From Strigops habroptila (Eukaryota > Chordata > Aves > Psittaciformes > Psittacidae): 64,000 bases of DNA. The stretch lies in assembly GCF_004027225.2 (NCBI RefSeq), contig NC_044288.2, positions 2,076,719 through 2,140,718 of the forward strand. The letters are read 5' to 3'. Shown piece after piece: positions 12,991 to 25,676 of this stretch. The notes under the pieces were generated by a model. That model saw only the letters and a program-made list of their open reading frames with translations, did not search any database and was not told the origin of the DNA. Both the position numbers and the translations under genes were made by a program. Position 1 is the first letter of the stretch. Every line of letters starts with the position of its first letter.

Positions 12991-15900
12991 CTACATAAGT
13001 GTTTCTCGGTCTGACAAGCTCCTGTGGATCTCCTGCTTGTCATCACCATCAGCATCCTCATCATCAGCCGGATCATTTTCCTCTCCAGACTCCACATATA
13101 TAGGCCAGTCGTTATCAGCATCACCCTTCTCTTGGCCTTCTGATGACTGCTCCATTAGGCTGAGGTTGATGGGCATTGAGTCCTCGTGGGTGGTGGTGAC
13201 ACAGGTACAGCTGTCACACAAGCCGAAGCGCCGCAACCCTTGCGACAGGCTACTCGTGAAGGTTCTCCTGCAGCCTTTGCAGATTATTGGCTTGTTTGAT
13301 CGATGCACCTGAAGTTAAAATGAAAACACTCTGGTGAAAAAGGTCATCTGCCTCCTTTAGCTCCTCCTGGGGTGCTGCTTTGCACCAGAAAAACACCTCT
13401 GCTTGAGCTAAAGGGCAGGTGATCCCATCACACTTCCAATGATAAAGACTTAGGGCTACACAAGTACTAACAACTCAACTATCAGTGGCTTAAACTTAGA
13501 ACCATAGAATGGTTTGGGTTGGAAAGCACCTTAAGATCATCCAGTTCCAAATCCCCTGCCATGGGCAGGAACAGTCACACTAGACCATGCCACCCAAGGC
13601 TCTGTCCAACCTGACCTTGAACACTGCCAGGGATGGAGCATTCACCATTTCCCTGCGCACCCTGTGCCAGCGCCTCAGCACCCTCACAGGGAAGAGCTTC
13701 TGCCTTAGATCTAACCTGAACTTCCCCTGTTTCACTTTGAACCCATCACCCCTTGTCCTATCGCTCCAGTCCCTGATGAAGGTCCCTCTCCAGCATCCTT
13801 GTAGCCCCCTTCAGACCCTGGAAGCTGCTCTGAGGTCTCCACGCAGCTTCTCTTCTCCAGGCTGAACAGCCCCAATGTTCTCAGCCTGTCTCCATACAGG
13901 AGGTGCTCCAGCCCCTGATCATCCTCGTGGCCTCCCATGGACTTGCTCCAACAGCTCCATGTCCTTCTTATGTTGGCAACACCAGAACTGCACACAGTGG
14001 TGCAAGTGGGGTCTCAGGAGAGCAGAGCAGAAGGGCAGGATCACCTCCTTCCACGCGCAGCTCACGCTCGTTTTGATGCAGCCCGCAGCATGGTTGGTTT
14101 CTGGGCTGCAAGCGCACACTGAAGCTGAGTCAAGCTCAGTTTCAAATTGATCAACACCCCCAAGTCCTTCTCCTCAGGCTGCTCTAAATCACTTCTCCAC
14201 CCAAACTGTAGTTGTGCCTGGGATTGCCCCAAACCAAGGGCAGGACTTTGCACTTCACGTTATTACTATTATTACTTCTTGCTAGAAAAGTTCATCTCAC
14301 ATCAGCAACAACCACTTTGTCCAACACATTTTGGGAAATCAGGAAACACCGAGACCTTGCCAAAACTCCCCGAGAGACAGAATCTTTCCAACTTACACTT
14401 AAGGCGTGACTCCGGAGGTGCTCCTGGCGCGTGAAGCGCTTCCCGCAGGTCTCGCAGGGGTAGGGCCGCTCACCCGTGTGGGAGCGGATGTGCCGCTTCA
14501 GGATTCCCTTCTGCTTAGCTGTGTAGGGGCAGAACGGGCATTTGTGAAGCTTGATGGGCACCACTAACACGTCACCTTTGGGGAAGAAACACAATGCATT
14601 AGGTGAGGCAGATCTCCAGCAGTAGCTCCTTGTCCTCTCCGCTGCAAACCTGAGGCAAGACAACCCCACTGTCCCCTCTCTCCGCATTTCCCTTACCTGG
14701 GATGGCTGCAGGTTGTGCAATTCCAGAAGACATTAACACAGCTGCAGGTGATGGCAGCCCTGAAAGCTCAGCCTGCCTGTACTTACACAGCTGCTGCTCG
14801 AGGGAGTTGGCTCTCAACACGTTCATTTGCTTTTAAGAAGCCATTTAACTAAGTACCAAACATTTGCCTTTAACAGTGGGGTCTCTGCACTACTTCCACT
14901 GTCAAAGTCTCCCACTTTCTTTTTAAGATACCATTAGCATTAAGCAGCATTAAACCCTAAAATCTTTAACACAAATTAAAGGTAGTAGTAGCACAATATT
15001 CCCATGTGCTTCTACAAAGTGCCTAAATCGAGGTGTGGGGAGCCCACCTGAAAACAGGAATGCTTGTTTCTACTGTCAGTCACTTCAGCCTTTCTACTGG
15101 TAGTAACAAGGTGAAGGGCTTCAATACATATTTTACTTCTCCTGAAATTAAACTCCATGAACACAAGTAATATGTAATTTATGAAGTCATGCAAAAAAGA
15201 GGATTAAAATTGAAGATCACATTTTCCATAAACACGGGTATTGCTGAGGTTTCAGCAGCAGCCCAGGCATGAGCTCCAGACAGAGGCTGGGATGTTACAT
15301 TACAAGATCAGTTTTCCCTGTTTCAGGTGCTGACTCAGGGAAGGGTTTGTGTATGGAGCCTTGAGCTCTGTAACAGTTACAGCAGGCTGTGGAACACTCC
15401 TTGTACTGAGGTTTGTCTGACCCAGTCTCAAAAAGCCCCAGAAGGCATCTCTAAATGTATTAACATGTGAATGTAATTCATCTCACCTGATTTTGGACCT
15501 TCACAAGGTGTTGCTAATCCCTGCTGGGTGGTTAGAGCTCTGTTTAACAAACAAGAAACCCAGTTCCTACTCCTGCCTTGCTCCAGACTCTCCCAAGGTG
15601 CCTTTTCCCCCTCCCTCCACAGTGAAGGAAACCAGGATGCCTGGAATGGATGTGGACACATGAAAGTAACCGGTATTTATCTCATCTTCAACTTTGTATT
15701 TCTCATTCCTGGTGTCTTCTGAAAATGCTACGACAGCAGGAGCACTGAAAGCTGGGGACAGATATTCCCATTCCACTAAACATCCTTGATGTTTGGTTTT
15801 AGCAGAGACACAGACCTAAGGCAGGTTTGAGGGCTTTCCCGCTCCTGTTTAAAGCACATCTACCACTCAATTTCCTCTCACACCATAATTTCTATGAAAT

Positions 15901-18012
15901 TCTAGAAGCACCACCCTTTTAATAAGTTGTTAATGGTCTGAAGACTTAAAGAGAGGAAAAAAAGTAAGTGAATTCTGTGTTAGATGCTCTTGCCTTGCTA
16001 CACATCCCCACCCCCAGGCACAATGTGGTTACGGGGCTCTATCCTGGCAACCTTCGTCCTTTAGTGACTTGTGATGTTATCAGATTCCTTCTTCTAAAGC
16101 AGTAAGACAATACATTGGGTTTATTGGCTTTAAGATCACACATGCACACTTGAGCTGTAAATGATGTGAGTGTACTTGCTATCTAAGAGTAGAATACTCA
16201 GGGAAAGGTTTCCTGCCTGGTGCCCACCCCACTCCTGCATCTGTCACATCCTGACCAGGGATGACACTTGCAGCGCCCATCAGAGCTGTCTCCATCTTTG
16301 TAAGCAACTAAAATGCCTAAATCCTTATTGTCCACTTCAGGAGAAACTTGTTTCGACGTGATCCTCCTCTTCTCCAGCTCTCTGACACTGCTGCTGGGAC
16401 ATATTCCTGCCAGTGTGAGCCATCCCTGCAGGCATGGGGCTCGGGAGGCAGCGGAACCTCGGGTGCCCAGTTGAAAAGCCAATCTGCCTCTCGAGGTAAA
16501 AATTAAGCCTTGTCTTTCTGTAGTACTGCAGAGTTTAAAGCTTTCAGTGCTCCTAAAGAATTCCTGGGCATCACTCAGTGTTGAATAAAACCGATTTCTG
16601 TCCTTTTGAAGTTCAAAGCACCAGCAGCCGATGCGCTGGCAGGAGCTCTGGTGGAATGAGCTACTTCTGCTCTGTCAGTTCTGCAGCAGATCCCTCTTGT
16701 GGCAGCTCAACTCATCTTCCTGACTGCTCTTTATAGCACTAACGTTACGAGAGGAAGAGTCTTTTTCACAATCCTTTCAACCAGGTCCCAACTGAGATCG
16801 TTTATTAAAGCATTTCCACCAACACTGAACTCCAGCATCTGCCTCAGAGAGGCTGGAAGAGCCATCAGAAATACTTACCTGCCAAGTGCTGCACTGAATA
16901 AAGGAGTACAGCTCTTTGGGAGTCCAGAACAATAGTTTATTTTGCTATGGCATAATATTCAGCAATATATTCCTGCACAAGAACGAGAGTAACAAAGGAA
17001 GTCGCACACTTGGTGGTTTCCTCCTCCATCCTACAGACTGCAACCCCCGAGTCCTCTCACCTGTGTCCTCACCATACCAGTCGCTGTGAATGTCCATCAT
17101 GGAGCTCACTGCCACCCCTGCGTCCTCTGGCCTACCCTCAAAGCCCCGGACAAAGTGATGGACCACGTCCTCCTTTCTCTGAGCCGAGCTGTTGCGCAAC
17201 AGGGCCTCGAGGAATTGTTTCATGTGATAGTTATTGCAGGCCAAGTCCATGGCCTGCCCGCTGTGCAGCCCCTCTTCCATCTGCTCCAGGGACAGCGGGG
17301 TCGGATACTGCGGCAGCCGCTCGCCCGCTTCCACCTCGACCTCCACCTCATCCGAGTCAAACTCTACTTTGGGTTCCACCCCTTTGGGCAGTGAAGAGTT
17401 GACATCGTCCGGGGAGTCGCTGCTGACGGGGTCCCGGACCACGAGCTCCAGGGGATGGCAACCGCTGCACTCGCCGCAGGGAGGGTCCTGCTGGCAATCC
17501 GAAATCCCTTCCTTCTCCTGCAGGGAAGACACAGAGGCAGAGCACTGGCTCTTGGAGCCGAACGAGGTGCCCTCTCTGGCAGACCCGGTGCTCCCGCTAT
17601 CAGCCTGATAGAAAGCCGCTTCCCTCTCTATTTTCCTGCAGATATCCAGCGAGGAGCGGATGTAGGTCTTGCAGAAGTTGACCACGTCGGTCATCTGCAG
17701 GTAGCTGGCTGCGGACATCACCTCGATTACATTTTCCCCACAGAGATCCAGCTTCCCGGAGTAAAGGAAATCCAGGATGATGGAGAAGGCCTCGGAGGTG
17801 ACAATGTCCAGCGAGGCGGTGCTGTGCCTCCCGCTGTCCTGGATGTAGTGGATCAGGAGTGCTCGGAAGTAACCGCTGTTGGCGAACAGGATGTTCTTGT
17901 GCGCTTTGAAGATCCTCCCCTCCACGATAATGCTGCAGTCGCAGAAGAAGTCCCTTTTGCGCTGCTCGTTCAGCTCCCCCAGCAGCTTCGCGTAGTACGA
18001 CTGCATCTCCAT
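12991..18012 (-). CDS. ZBTB8B: ZBTB8B, BTB/POZ and C2H2 zinc-finger protein
   Basis: Paralogue of ZBTB8A, probably a nuclear transcription regulator. Coding exons on the minus strand are 18012-17061, 14575-14397 and 13308-12991, giving 482 residues (human is about 495). Junctions are in phase: ACA-G|GT-GAC reads T-G-D-V, and AGT|GTG-CAT reads S-V-H-R. The BTB domain spans about residues 14-130 ([19 protein letters not shown]) and a disordered acidic linker with an [10 protein letters not shown] run follows. Two C2H2 fingers lie at about 329-351 and 357-380 with a TGERPYP linker. A cysteine cluster (CKGC, CDSCTC) mirrors the CRKC/CNEC pair in ZBTB8A. The gene ends in an acidic tail and S-D-R-E-T-L-M. 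The start-codon exon begins at an acceptor (18023), so a noncoding exon lies in the CpG island shared with BSDC1. Confidence 0.95.
13498..14262 (-). mobile_element. CR1 LINE fragment, about 0.77 kb
   Basis: A 5'-truncated CR1 in reverse orientation fills most of ZBTB8B intron 2, so it is sense to the gene. The tail side begins ACCATAGAATGGTTTGGG at 13500. The copy passes the TCTAACCTGAACTTCCCCTG and CTCAGCCTGTCTCCATACAG landmarks and reaches sequence normally several hundred bases from the CR1 3' end near 14262. Confidence 0.9.
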
Positions 18013-18318
18013 GGCTCCCGCCGCTGCGGGGACAACGGGAACGCACCGTCAGCGGGGTGGGGGGACGGGACTCCGGGACCCGCCGCCGCCGCTGCTGCTG
18101 CTGCTCACAACCGCAGGGGCCGCGCTGCCTCCCCCCCACCAGCCGCCGCCACCACCGCGGAGACCCCGGCCCCGGGCCCCGCTCACCGCCGCTCCCGCCC
18201 GGCCGCCGTACCGGGGCCGCCCTCCGCGGAGGAGGAGGAAGGGGAAGTGATGCAACGGGAGCCGCGGCCCACTGAGCGCTGAGGGGTCGGTAAATAGTGG
18301 TGACATCACGCCGCCAAG
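18013..18318. promoter_or_regulatory. Bidirectional CpG-island promoter, ZBTB8B / BSDC1
   Basis: Only 306 bp separate the divergent start codons of ZBTB8B (18012, minus) and BSDC1 (18319, plus), within a CpG island of about 17.9-18.65 kb. A CRE/AP-1-like TGACATCA sits at 18301-18308. A YY1-type motif CCAAGATGGCGG (18314-18325) covers the BSDC1 initiation codon, as seen at many housekeeping genes. Bidirectional activity is inferred from geometry. Confidence 0.75.
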
Positions 18319-21300
18319 ATGGCGGAGGGGTGAGAGCGGCGGGGCCGGGGCTGGCGGGGAACGGGACCGGGTGGAGGAGCGGGCCCGGGGTCCGGGTGTG
18401 CGGCCCCGGCTGTGCCTGACACGCGTGTTCCCCGCAGGGAGGACGCGGGCTGGTGGCGGAGCTGGCTGCAGCAGAGCTACCAGGCCGTCAAGGAGAAGGT
18501 AGGAGGCGGCGGGACTCGCTGCACCGGGGTTGGTGGGATGGGAGGAGCCGCGGGCCGGGGCCGCCGCAGCAGCGCGGGGCTGTGCGGTGTGGAGCTCGCC
18601 ACCCGAGCAGGGAGGGCGGGGGCCTGCGGTGCTGCTTTGTAATGTCCCATCCCTGGCAGTGTTCAAGGCCAGGTTGGACACAGGGGCTTGGAGCAACCTG
18701 CTCTAGGGGAAGGTGTCCCTGCCCGTGGCAGGGTGGTGGAACTGGGTGAGCTTTAAGCTCCCTTCCAACACAAACCAGTCCATGATTCTATGATTTCCTG
18801 CCTGTGACACCAGTGCTTATGGTAATTACATACAAAACTCAGAACAAAGCTCTTCCTAACCTGTCCTTTTCCATTCTGAATTTAAAAACCCCACCATGAT
18901 GTGTTGGACATGCAGGTTCCTGTTGTTATTCGGGTTATTGCACGTGTTGGGGTAAGGACTCCACTGGGCTAAAGGCACTTCAATCTCAGTAATGTGACTG
19001 GTGTTCCCAGAGCAAGCGTGGCTTTGTTGGAGGGCAGAAGGATTGCACAATCTATCTGTTGTCTTCTTGCAGTCCACGGAAGCTTTGGAGTTCATGAAGC
19101 GGGACCTGGCTGAGTTCACTCAAGTAGTGCAGCATGACACAGCCTGCACGATCGCTGCTACAGCCAGCGTGGTCAAGGACAAGCTGGCAGTGAGTAGGGG
19201 TGTAAGAGCTGGGATTCCTGTTGCAGAAAGCAAAGTGGGGGGCAGTAGGATGTACCCACCTCCAAGGTCACAGTGCTCTGGGCACATCCCATGCTATAAC
19301 CATGAGCTTCACGTTTCAGACGTTCTCCCTGGTGCAGGTTTGGTGCTGAGCAGTGTGTGGGATTTCCTTGCTGTAATGGTGAGGAACATCTGGAGATGAG
19401 AGGAGGAAGGTTCCTTGTGCTTTCCCTTTCTCTTTGCACCATGTAAGCAGGATAGTGGCAGCATCACCGTAGTACAACAACAGACCTCTACACAAGTTGT
19501 TGGCCTTAGCCCTGCACAGCTGCCACAGTGACAATCCAGTCCCCAGATGTGGCTGATCCTTCCTGCAAAGCCTAGGCTTGGTTGCCCACAAACCTATTTC
19601 AAGGCCTGCCTGCCCCATGACACCCTCTAGCCCTGCCCTGGCCATGAGTCACCTTGTTAGCACTTTTTTGACAGGAGGAACACCCTCCTCCCTTAAAGGA
19701 ACCTACCCAGGAAAGAGCAAGACTAGTCCTGCTGCTGCAGACACTGTTATGGGGATGATCAGGGGCTGGAGCATCTCCTGTATGGAGACAGGCTGAGAGC
19801 ATTGGGGCTGTTCAGCCTGGAGAAGAGGAGCTGCGTGGAGACCTCAGAGCAGCTTCCAGTGTCTGAAGGGGGCTACAAGGATGCTGGAGAGGGACCTTCA
19901 TCAGGGACTGGGGCGATAGGACAAGGGGTGATGGGTTCAAAGTGAAACAGGGGAAGTTCAGGTTAGATATAAGGAAGAAGTTCTTCCCTGTGAGGGTGCT
20001 GAGGCGCTGGCACAGGGTGCCCAGAGAAGCTGTGGCTGCCCCATCCCTGGCAGTGTTCAGGGCCAGGTTGGACAGAGCCTTGTGTGACATGATCTAGTGT
20101 GAGGCGTCCCTGCCCGTGGCAGGGGGTTGCAACTGGATGATCTTAAGTTCCTTTCCAACCCAAACCATTCTGTGATTCTATATACTTACACTGTGCTGCC
20201 TTTTCTCTTCAAGAGGACAGAAGGTTCCTCGGGTGCAACTGAAAAGGTGAGGAGGGGGATCTCTGACTTCCTGGGTGTCATCTCGAACACATTTGCTCCC
20301 TCCCCGGATAAGACCATTGACTGCGATGTCATAACATTGATGGCGACCCCCTCGGGCACCACCGAGCCCTATGACAGTGCCAAGGTGAGTGCCCCCTTCC
20401 CGGAGCTTCTCTCTGGGATGCAGAGTCCCAACCCTTGTCCTCTGGGGGCTCCTCTACCACCCCAGCACTGCTGACAGCTCTGCCCTGTGCCTCTTCTCCT
20501 CCAGGCTCGCCTCTACAGCCTCCAGTCAGACCCAGCCACCTACTGCAACGAACCTGACGGTATGACAGGGCTGCTCAGAGCCTTTCCCAGGTGCCTGTTG
20601 CCTTGACAGGGACACTGCTTATGGAGAGCAGATCTCTCTGTGGCACTGGGGACTAGCTTAGACTGAGAGCTTGCTGGGCCACTACATGGCCTCTTGCTGG
20701 CAGGGGACCCACGACAACGGGTGGGCTCAGAGACCCACATCTCCCTCCTCCTTTTTCCCTTGCTCACCCCATCTAGTCTGATCTGTAGCATCTTTCCAGT
20801 GAAACTTCCCAAAGCTGTTCCTGCCTTGTTTGTGCCAAGGTCTGGTATCTCTGTGCTTGCCCTTTCCAGGCCCTGCTGAGCTCCTTGAGGCCTGGCTCTC
20901 TCAGTTTAACCTGGAGGAGAAGAAAGGGGAGATTGCGGAGCTGCTGGCAACCAGCCCTTCCATCCGGGCTCTCTACACCAAAATGGTATGGGCCCTGCCT
21001 GGCTTCTCACTTGGGGTATGGTGCAGGGAAGCCCTGAGCTGCTGGGCCCTGGAGCTGGTGGTAGGAAAGACTGAAGTGGCACATGGAGATTAGGATTCTT
21101 CTTCCCTGCTTGTTTGTCACGGGCCTGGAAGAGAAGTTCCTCTGTAGCTACCCAGTGTGTTCGAGCATCTCCCAAGCCTGTGCCCCTGAAAACACAGGTG
21201 CCTTGCACAGGTTAAAGGGTGGCTGTAAGGCTAGGGAAGAGAGAAGAGCTTGGCCCTCCCTCTGAAGTGACTCATCCCGTTTCCTGTGTCATTCCCAGGT

Positions 21301-23872
21301 CCCTGCGGCTGTTTCCCATTCGGAATTCTGGCAGCGCTACTTCTACAAAGTGCATCGCCTGGAGCAGGTAAGGGGGGATGTGGGTGTCCCCCCGGGTGGG
21401 TGTCCCCCAGGGGTGGGCTCCTCTGGCCAAGGAGCTCTCTGGTGCAGACCAAAGATGCTTTTCCTGGAGGAGCAGGGATCTGGGCTGCTGTGTCTGTGCC
21501 CTTGTCACTGATGGGGAGGGAAGGGCTGGGACGGGAGCCGCTGACACTGAATCCCTGCAGGATGAAGCCCGGAGGGAGGCTCTGAAGCAGCGAGCGGAGC
21601 AGAGCATTCACCGGGAGGAGCCGAGCTGGGAAGAGGATGAAGGTGGGTTGGATGGTTGGGGGTCTGCGGGAGGGCTGTTGCAGACCTCAGCAGTTAGAGA
21701 GGGTGGTGGCTCCTCCTCACTCCCCCAAATTCATCTCCCAGCCCCACTGCAGCCACCCCGCTGCCAGTCACCTGCTGAAACATCTCTCGCTTCTCTTCTG
21801 CCTTCCTACAGAGGAGTTCTTGGGGATGTCACCCCTGCCTTGTGCAAACGTCACATTGCCAGCAGCAGCAGAGAAAGAATGTGCCCCTGCAGCCCCGGAG
21901 GGAAGGCACCCCACTGCTCACAAGGGACCCTCAGAGGAGAGCTGGGCCGTCCTCCCTCCGGAGTCGGCCCCAGCAGAGGGGAGCCCCTCTGAGAGCAGTG
22001 AGAGCATCTCCCTTGTGACTCAGATTGCAAACCCTGCCTCTGTGCCCGCTGCGCAGCTACAGACTGGAGCTGTACAACCAGCCGGGGCCGGAGACCTCTC
22101 CCAGGAGCTGGTGGAGGCCACCTCGGAAGAGCAGAGCTCCCTGCCAAAGCCCCCAGACCCTGCTCATCGTTCTGCACCTACCCGGGAATCAGCAGCATCC
22201 TCAGAGCAACCGGCTGCTACCGAGCTCAAAGAGGTGGAGAGCAAAGCCCAGGCCAGGACAGAGACTCTGAAAGAGGAAGGACCATCAGATCTCCGAGTCT
22301 TCGAGCTGAACTCGGATAGTGGGAAATCCACTCCCTCCAACAATGGCAAGAAAGGTGGGTACGTGGGGCCAGCACAGGGCCTGAAACCTGCTGCTGGGGG
22401 TGGCAGCTTTTGGGGAAAGGGCTCTGGTTTTTAGGATGATAGGGAGGAGGAAAGGGATTTTGCCAGAGTTGCCCAGGAAGGGTAGATCCGAAGAGTTTCC
22501 TCATGGGCAGAACTAAAGTGGAAGGAAATCCTTCTGCTGCTGGGCAGGGTCAGGCTGGTCACATCAGATAGTGACAATCTGCTCCGGGCAGACGGCTGGG
22601 CTGGTGCCACAGTTGGCTCTGTCCTGAGCTCCCTACGGCAGGGGAGGCTCCTCCAGCCTCTGGCTGACACCATTCACAGCCCTTTCCTTGCAGGGGATGC
22701 TGCCTTCAGCAGAGCCTGCTGCAGGGCTCCCAGAACAGTGGTTATGTGGGTTGTAGGATTACAAAGCCACTGGAAGCAGCCCGAGATGCAGCACAGTGGC
22801 CAGGTTCATGAGCTGGGTCTGTGAGCACAATGAAGTTAGACAAGAAATTCAAAGTCTGCTGGCTGGACAGAGCAGGGCTTTGGTCCCTGGGTGCTGGGAA
22901 GGGAATGTGGTGGTTCCTTCCCTTTGTGTGTCACACTGAGGAGTGTCCCTGCTGCTCCTCTGCATCAGGAGGTGGTTCTTTCTACTGGGGACTACGACAG
23001 TCCCCATATCTAAGTCACTCCTGTCATTCCTTATCTGATGTATTTTCTGTGTGACTGAAACGTGGCACGTCCCAGTTCTCCCAGTGAACACTTTTCACTG
23101 TTCACCTCTCCCAGTTGTTCTGGACCAGCCCTTTGCTGCGAGGCAAGTCCAGCTCAATCCACCCCATCTCTGTTAGTGAGCTGACAGCCTGCTGCTGGGC
23201 TTTCTCTCCTGCCAGGCTGCAGGAGATCTGAGCCTCAGGAATGCCAGGGCTTTGTGGGGCTGCTTGGGCAGCTGGGTGCTTTGGCCAGAGTGTGTGGAGA
23301 GCACGTGCAGCTCTAACAGCTCCATCGTGATGTTTGTGCTTCCAGGCTCCAGCACTGACATCAGTGAGGACTGGGAAAAGGACTTTGATTTGGACATGAC
23401 TGAAGAAGAGGTGCAGCTGGCACTCTCGAAGGTGGAAATGGCTGGGGAGGTGAGTCCAGGGAGGTGCTCGCTCAAACAGGGCTGCATCCAGAGGGACGTG
23501 GCTGGTGCTGGTCTGCCTGTGAGCTACTGCCTGCATAGAGCAGCTCACAGGAGCCTTCTGGAAGGCGTGAGGTGCTCCTTGAGGACACAGGCTTAGCTTG
23601 GGATGCTGCTGTGGGAGTCCTGGGTGTTAGCTGAAGCAGAGTGGCTGCCTGGGCGTGCTTAAAGAGGGATGAGTGTGCAAGTTCCCTAAGGGGAGCAGAG
23701 CAAGAGAATCCCTCTTGGAAGGGTGTGGGAGCATGAGGATATGTCAGGCTTTGTGCTGACTCAGGCGCCCTGGGCAGGAGGAGCTGTTGACAGGTGACTT
23801 TTGGGTTACAAACGCTGAGGGGTGTTGTCTTGTTTGCAGCTGGAAGATGAAGAGTGGGAAGACTGGGAATAA
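18319..23872 (+). CDS. BSDC1: BSDC1, BSD domain-containing protein 1
   Basis: Eleven coding exons give 453 residues (human about 430): 18319-18329, 18438-18498, 19073-19189, 20214-20384, 20505-20559, 20870-20985, 21299-21367, 21561-21642, 21812-22354, 23346-23449 and 23840-23872. All introns are GT-AG and phases join correctly. The start ATGGCGGAGGG continues as M-A-E-G-E-D-A-G-W-W. The N-terminal half has the conserved stretch PSPDKTIDCDVITLM. The BSD domain lies at about residues 140-195 and carries the diagnostic adjacent F187-W188 in SEFWQRYFYKV. A long disordered Ser/Glu/Pro region in exon 9 is followed by the conserved ISEDWEKDFDLDMTEEEVQ and the acidic end DEEWEDWE. The cellular role of this family is poorly defined; the same conserved blocks occur in mammals. 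It is transcribed divergently from ZBTB8B. Confidence 0.96.
18640..18797 (+). mobile_element. CR1 LINE fragment, 3' end
   Basis: Short 5'-truncated CR1 in BSDC1 intron 2, in sense orientation. It shows CCATCCCTGGCAGTGTTCAA, AGCAACCTGCTCTAG and ends with a CATGATTCTATGATT tail. Confidence 0.9.
19745..20183 (+). mobile_element. CR1 LINE fragment, about 0.44 kb
   Basis: A 5'-truncated CR1 in BSDC1 intron 3, in sense orientation, from the GATGATCAGGGGCTGGAGCA landmark to an ACCATTCTGTGATTCTATA tail. The tail ends about 30 bp before the exon-4 acceptor at 20214. Confidence 0.92.
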
Positions 23873-23923
23873 AGCAACTGCTTCCAGTGTGTGTCACAGG
23901 CTCATTTCCACCATCGACTGTGA

Positions 23924-23929
23924 ATTAAA
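23924..23929 (+). terminator. BSDC1: Proximal poly(A) signal ATTAAA, BSDC1
   Basis: ATTAAA lies 52 bp after the BSDC1 stop codon. This is a plausible proximal signal but very close to the stop. Confidence 0.35.
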
Positions 23930-25670
23930 TCACGGACCGGCTGTTCCTTTGTGTGTGACTGTGCTGGGGATTGCCCTTCCAGGCTGGAGGAGTTTCATTC
24001 CTGCTAAATCCTGTGGGCAACTCAAGTGACCCCTTCAGACCTGGATGAGGAGGAGGAGGAAGCAAGAGTTCACTCATACACTTAGCTGCTAGGGAGCCCA
24101 TCTTCTCAGTAGGTCCTAGAGGCTGGCCAAGCCAAACTGACTGCCCCGGCTAGGGGCAGATGTGATGCAGTGAGGGGTCCCGGGTGCTCGGGTGCCTGGC
24201 AGGGTGCTTGCTTGTGTGTGTGTGTGCACGTCATCTGCAGCCCAGCAGCTCAAAGGCTCTTGGATGCAAGCTGTGCCTGCTCCCTCGTGCTCTGTGCTGC
24301 TCCAGCCCAGCCCTGGAGAACATTCCCTGCACGGGTGCTGCACGGCTGGAGGTGCCGCAGGCTCAGCCCCTTCTGCTGCCACTCGTTGCTGCAAAGAAAG
24401 GCAGTGGGTTTGTGGCTTTGACCCGGAGCTGGGCCGTGCTGGAAGGAGCCAAACTCCCCGCCAAACCCTCAGCTTCTGCCTGGCTTTTTGTCTTGGAAGC
24501 TTTTTCTAATGGGAACTCCCCTTTCCTGGTGTAGGAGCAGCAGCTCCTCAAAGAGCCAAGGCCTTGCTGCTTCCCCCTGCACTGCCTTCCTCTACTGGGA
24601 TTTGTGTCCTCCTTGTTAAATTCCTCAAGCAAACTACTTGTGGCTTGCTCTTCACTTGAGCCCCTCGGGCAGGCAGCGATTTGGGCTGCCCTGAGAGCAG
24701 AACCCTTCCCTGTGGTGCCCAGTTTGGGGTGCACAGCCCCCGCCTGGCCCTTGGGGATGGTGGTACCTGTGGGCTGAGGCTGTGTCCACTCCTCCAGCTC
24801 CCCTCGTGTCCCACCGGGGTCACAAGCTTTGCTGTGCTCACTCGGGTTCCTTCACTCAAGCCCTCTGTGACCGCTTGCAGTGCTTCTCTCTGACCCACAG
24901 CCTCTCTTTTTGGGGAAGTTCCCTTCTCATGTCCTGAGATGCTCCTCAGTGGATGTTGCTAATACCCAGTTATCCCACAGGGACGGAGCCCTTGCTGCTG
25001 CCCCTGCCCTTTGGGGGGTGGTTTTATACATGCTGCCTTTGTCCTTCTGCCCCTTCCAGGGCTGCTTGGTTGGAGCTGTGCGTTTCCTGCTGGTTTAAGG
25101 TACCATTAACCCAGGTACACTTGGAAGAGTTGGGGTTTTGGGGTTGGTTTGGGGGTTTTTTCTCCCCTTTAGGGTTGATTCTCAAGCGCAGCTGCCCGAA
25201 GGCTTGCATCGGTGGCAGCGGTGCCTTTGGGCACTTACATGAGAGCACGTTTGTCCTGCAGAACCCTCGAGGGCTGGAGCTGAGCTACATGGGGTGCACG
25301 GTGGGGCTGGCAGAGCCTCCGGTGCCTGGCCCCAAATGTAGCTGTAGCAGGAAAACCTGCCATGGGTGGGTGACAGCAGTGGGGTGTCAGGGTGCAGGCT
25401 CAGGCCTCTGCTCCCCAGGTTTGATGTGAGTGGTGGCTGCATCCCCGCCCGGCAGCACAGCTCCGAGCATGCCGTGCTCTCCTCTGTGTCACTTCTGGTT
25501 TGCTCTTCTTTAGTCCAATTAACCGTTGGGTTGTCTGTGCAATATTCTCTGTTCTCAAGTATCCCGCGTCTCCCTGAGCCTTTTCTAGCTGGGGTGAGAA
25601 CCAGGAGCAATTCTAACAGCTGGTAGTTTTGTAACGATGACTTTCTCCAAACCTTTTGCAGTTAACAGCA

Positions 25671-25676
25671 ATTAAA
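25671..25676 (+). terminator. BSDC1: Distal poly(A) signal ATTAAA, BSDC1
   Basis: ATTAAA about 1.8 kb downstream of the BSDC1 stop codon and 0.3 kb before the convergent TSSK3 stop codon. It is the best-placed signal for the long transcript. Confidence 0.5.

Noticed and set aside
13587-14253. Short frames of the [14 protein letters not shown] type, seen at many places
   Set aside because: Antisense or sense translation of CR1 3' ends; the same peptide recurs wherever CR1 occurs.
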